From contig SHVP01000003.1 in assembly GCA_009694165.1 (NCBI GenBank), forward strand, positions 1 to 56,768: a stretch of DNA of 56,768 bases, written 5' to 3'. The notes beneath the pieces are model-generated. The model worked only from the letters and a program-made list of their open reading frames with translations, did not search any database and was not told where the DNA came from. Every line of letters begins with the position of its first letter. Positions within the stretch are counted from its first letter, which is position 1. Positions 54,379-56,768 of the stretch are shown here, one piece after another. Both the position numbers and the translations under genes were made by a program. The DNA is from Alphaproteobacteria bacterium (GTDB lineage Bacteria > Pseudomonadota > Alphaproteobacteria > SHVP01).

Positions 54379-54437
54379 TGACGAACATGCCGCCAGCGTG
54401 CGTCGCCGCTACGTGATTTTCCACCCGATACTTGCGG

Positions 54438-54944
54438 TCAGGCCGGCAGCGGATCGGGCGCTGGGTTCTTCAGGTTGCCGAGCGCGTCGCGCAGGGCTGC
54501 GGCAACTTCGAGGCGCTCATCGGGCGGCAGGAAATCGCCGATGGTGACGGCGCGGCCGTGCGAGGTGATCACCAGCCGGTTATCCGCACCCGAGGATTCG
54601 TCGAGCGCCCCCCGCACCCAATAGGGCTGAAAAACCCAAGTGCGCACGCGACCGCGCGGGCTGATCCGCTCGATCAGCAATTCGTGCTCGCTGAGGCGGA
54701 CATGCTCGGATAGACGCGCCGAGCGATAGCTCACCCAAAACGCGACATAGACCAGCAGAACGTCAAGCCCGAGAAAGCCGACGATTGGCCAGGCGTCGAT
54801 GACGCAGAAGACGATCCCGGCGGCAAAGCTGACGAGAGCGATTGCGCCGATCAGAAAAGCAAACCCGGTCGGCGATAGCGAGCGATAGGGATAGAGAACG
54901 GCGTCGAACAACAATGGGCGGGGTTCGGTCGACATCGGGGTCAT
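54438..54944 (-). CDS. DUF2244 family integral membrane protein
   Basis: This 168-residue protein has two hydrophobic helices at about 27-47 and 51-70 (TGFAFLIGAIALVSFAAGIV and the IVGFLGLDVLLVYVAFW segment). A cytoplasmic beta-rich domain follows, with RVRTWVFQPYWVRG and LVITSHGRAVTIGDFLPPDE. This matches DUF2244, a family of unknown function that is commonly next to nth in alphaproteobacteria, as here. ATG codons at 54944 and 54935 are both possible starts. It diverges from nth with 133 bp between them. Confidence 0.85.
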   Translation of the reverse strand: MTPMSTEPRPLLFDAVLYPYRSLSPTGFAFLIGAIALVSFAAGIVFCVIDAWPIVGFLGLDVLLVYVAFWVSYRSARLSEHVRLSEHELLIERISPRGRVRTWVFQPYWVRGALDESSGADNRLVITSHGRAVTIGDFLPPDERLEVAAALRDALGNLKNPAPDPLPA

Positions 54945-55077
54945 GGAACAGGACGGCGGGACCGGCGCACTATAGTCGGAAACGGCGCCGCAAGTCGCGG
55001 GACCGCGGGTTAGCCATGGCAGCGCGCGGCCACGGCGGTCTTTGCCAGCGAGGCGCCGGGGCCGCTACAGTCCCGCC

Positions 55078-55776
55078 ATGAAACCCGCCGCCATCGAGGA
55101 ATTCTTTCGCCGCCTGCAAGCGGAGCGCGCCGATCCGCGCACCGAATTGAAGTATGAGAACCCGTTCACGCTGCTGGTGGCGGTTGTGCTGTCGGCCCAG
55201 GCGACCGACGCCGGCGTCAACAAAGCCACTCCCGCCCTTTTCAAGGCGGCCGATACGCCGGCCAAGATGGCGGCGCTGGGCGAGGAACGCATCCGCGACT
55301 TCATCAAGACGATCGGTCTGTTCAATACCAAGGCGAAGAACGTCGCCGCCCTCAGTCGCCTGCTGGTCGAGCGCCACGGCGGCGAAGTGCCGCGCGACCG
55401 CGAGGCCCTGCAAGCCTTGCCCGGCGTCGGCCGCAAGACCGCTAATGTCGTGCTCAACGTAGCCTTCGGTCAGCCGACCATCGCCGTCGATACCCATATC
55501 TTCCGGGTCGGCAATCGCACCGGCCTGGCACCCGGCAAGGAGCCCCTGCAGGTCGAACTCAAACTCGAAAAAGTGGTTCCGGCAGCCTACAAGCTCAACG
55601 CCCACCATTGGCTGATCTTGCATGGCCGCTACTCCTGCGTCGCCCGGCAACCCCATTGCCCGCGCTGCATCGTCCGCGACCTCTGCGCCTTCAAGGGTAA
55701 GACGACGAACGAGCCGGCCGCGCGGGAAGCGGAAAACCCTGCACGTGCGATCAAACGCAGCCGAAAGCGGCGTTAG
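55078..55776 (+). CDS. nth: endonuclease III (DNA glycosylase/AP lyase)
   Basis: This 232-residue base-excision repair enzyme removes oxidised pyrimidines and cleaves AP sites. It has VAVVLSAQATDAGVNKATP, the helix-hairpin-helix ALQALPGVGRKTANVVLNVA with the catalytic Lys in GRKTA, and VDTHIFRVGNRTG with the catalytic Asp. The 4Fe-4S loop is C-x6-C-x2-C-x5-C in CVARQPHCPRCIVRDLC. A basic tail of about 25 residues follows. The ATG at 55078 fits the family; an upstream in-frame ATG adds an Arg-rich stretch. Its 3' end overlaps the convergent lipoprotein gene by 4 bp. Confidence 0.97.
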   Translation: MKPAAIEEFFRRLQAERADPRTELKYENPFTLLVAVVLSAQATDAGVNKATPALFKAADTPAKMAALGEERIRDFIKTIGLFNTKAKNVAALSRLLVERHGGEVPRDREALQALPGVGRKTANVVLNVAFGQPTIAVDTHIFRVGNRTGLAPGKEPLQVELKLEKVVPAAYKLNAHHWLILHGRYSCVARQPHCPRCIVRDLCAFKGKTTNEPAAREAENPARAIKRSRKRR

Positions 55777-56240
55777 CGGCGCACCGCCGGACGGTCGCGG
55801 AGAAAATCGGCAAAACAGCGTTCTGGCGTCACCGTCGTGCGCGCCGCCGGGCGCGTTTCGACATGACGCGCAAAATACCGTTCGGGCGTCCCTTCCGGAT
55901 AGAAGAAGAGCTGCAGGGCACAGCGTTCGCTGCGATAGACCCACAGCTGGGCACCGACATCGCGCCGGCGCACGACCGGAGCGCCGAGCAAGGCTTCGAC
56001 CGCCCGGTCCTCGACGCCCATCAGGCCGCGCGGATGGGGAGGCGGCGAGTCGGGCCCTGTGTCGAAGCGGGGGATGGCCGGCGGCGGCAATGGCGGGGGC
56101 AGCGCCGCCTGCTGCTGGACCGGCGGCGGCGGTGCCGGGACCAGGGCCGGCGGCTCGGCGGCAGGGCCGCCGCAGGCGGTTACCATGACCATCACGGTCA
56201 CCAGCCCGAACCAGCGGGCACGGATATTGATCGGTTTCAC
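55773..56240 (-). CDS. hypothetical lipoprotein with Pro-rich linker
   Basis: This 155-residue protein begins with a lipoprotein signal (LVTVMVMVTACGG, modified Cys at about residue 23), has a Pro/Ala-rich linker of about 40 residues and a small C-terminal domain. The domain has LLGAPVVRRRDVGAQLWVYR followed by CALQLFFYPEG, a pattern reminiscent of SmpA/BamE-like lipoproteins, and a second Cys in TPERCFADFL that may pair with CAL. The start is a GTG at 56240 overlapping the stop of the upstream EI24-like gene (GTGA). No function is assigned. Confidence 0.7.
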   Translation of the reverse strand: MKPINIRARWFGLVTVMVMVTACGGPAAEPPALVPAPPPPVQQQAALPPPLPPPAIPRFDTGPDSPPPHPRGLMGVEDRAVEALLGAPVVRRRDVGAQLWVYRSERCALQLFFYPEGTPERYFARHVETRPAARTTVTPERCFADFLRDRPAVRR

Positions 56241-56768
56241 GGCGCGACGCGCAGTCCCTTATAGACATGAGTCATCGCCGCAGCGGCGACGAGCGGTGCG
56301 ATCAGCGCGACGAACGGAATCCAGAAGATCACCGAGATGAGAACGCCGACGAAAAACACCCGAGCCCGGTAGGTCCGGCGCAGCGCACGGGCATCAACAA
56401 GCCCGTGGTGGCGGGTCGCCACCAGTTCAAAATATTCACGCCCGAGCAGGTAGCCGTTGATGGGGAAATAGACGACCGGCAGCACAATCGGCAGCCAGAA
56501 GAAGAATCCGTAGACGAACAGCGCCAACAGGTTGAGTACGACCAGCGCCGCGGTGAACCGGCCGGTGACCGCGAGCGACGGCCAAAACGCCAAGGAACGG
56601 CCGGGCGGATCGTCGGGATAGTGCCGCCGTTCCACGGCCTTAACGATGTCGTCCAGAAAGATACCGACGAACATGCTGGCGACGGCCGGAAACAAGAGCC
56701 AGCCGGTGCCGAGAAAGGTGAACAGAACCCCGAGCCATCCCACCTGGGTCGCGGACAAGAGGGGAAAG
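56237..56768 (-). CDS. EI24/CysZ-like membrane protein, 5' end outside window
   Basis: About 177 residues of an integral membrane protein are visible, and the reading frame stays open to the edge, so the start lies beyond the window; the TTG at 56758 is internal. Segments FVGIFLDDIVKAVERRHYPD, VLPVVYFPINGYLLGREYFE, RHHGLVDARALRRTYR and IFWIPFVALIAPLVAAAAMTH are typical of the EI24 domain, which includes the sulfate permease CysZ. Sulfate transport is a family possibility only. It is coupled to the downstream lipoprotein gene by a 4-bp overlap. Confidence 0.82.
   Translation of the reverse strand, partial: FPLLSATQVGWLGVLFTFLGTGWLLFPAVASMFVGIFLDDIVKAVERRHYPDDPPGRSLAFWPSLAVTGRFTAALVVLNLLALFVYGFFFWLPIVLPVVYFPINGYLLGREYFELVATRHHGLVDARALRRTYRARVFFVGVLISVIFWIPFVALIAPLVAAAAMTHVYKGLRVAP

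Overview
The window reads as GC-rich chromosomal DNA from an alphaproteobacterium, most likely the Rhodospirillales or a close relative. This rests on gene content and order: murJ-trpS with a DUF2333 protein and UspA, a long glnD and mutS, the run comM / gshB / yraN / rsmI / LppC-type lipoprotein / hemW / rdgB / rph / hrcA / grpE, then dnaK-dnaJ behind an alphaproteobacterial RpoH-type promoter, and dapB and nth close by. No rRNA, tRNA, CRISPR array, insertion sequence or phage gene was recognised. Coding density is high and about 56 genes are listed. Layout: (1) 1-3.0 kb holds a polysaccharide deacetylase cut by the window edge, an HpcH/HpaI-type aldolase and a Bax-like glucosaminidase. (2) 3.0-7.3 kb on the minus strand holds UspA, DUF2333, trpS and murJ. 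(3) 7.4-9.8 kb holds two tandem Bcr/CflA-type MFS exporters, convergent with glnD (9.8-12.5 kb). (4) 12.7-17.3 kb is a transporter-rich block: one EamA/DMT permease on the plus strand facing four minus-strand EamA paralogues, each joined to the next by a 4-bp start/stop overlap. (5) 17.4-21.9 kb holds mutS, an OlsB-like acyltransferase and a zinc-ribbon methyltransferase. (6) 21.9-24.1 kb carries three tandem paralogous membrane proteins of unknown function. (7) 24.6-37.3 kb is the conserved housekeeping run from comM to rph. It also carries a D-aminoacylase-like amidohydrolase, a CopD-like protein, a SirB1-like protein and a BON lipoprotein. Four genes here (comM, a small CxxC protein, a retropepsin-like protease and yraN) are frameshifted. 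(8) 37.4-43.8 kb is the heat-shock region hrcA-grpE and dnaK-dnaJ, enclosing a PCuAC copper chaperone and a DUF1848 protein on the other strand. (9) 43.9-52.3 kb is accessory. Two paralogous methyltransferases share an unusual N-terminal region and bracket a CBS protein, an old-yellow-enzyme/FeS flavoprotein lacking one expected cluster cysteine, an orphan peptide-type solute-binding protein and, just beyond, an SDR and a GST. (10) 52.4-56.8 kb holds dapB, another EamA, an alkyltransferase remnant, DUF2244, nth, a lipoprotein and a partial EI24/CysZ-like protein. How the genes work together: most encode independent housekeeping functions (protein folding, mismatch and base-excision repair, nitrogen signalling, peptidoglycan precursor flipping, glutathione synthesis, lysine/DAP synthesis). 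The accessory part stands out for tandem duplication of membrane transporters (2 MFS, 4 EamA, 3 unknown). No defence or mobile system is visible. The best candidates for undescribed biology are the three-gene membrane array at 21.9-24.1 kb and the paired methyltransferases around the modified flavoprotein at 43.9-50.8 kb. All functions are inferred from motifs and remembered family features; no database search was run.
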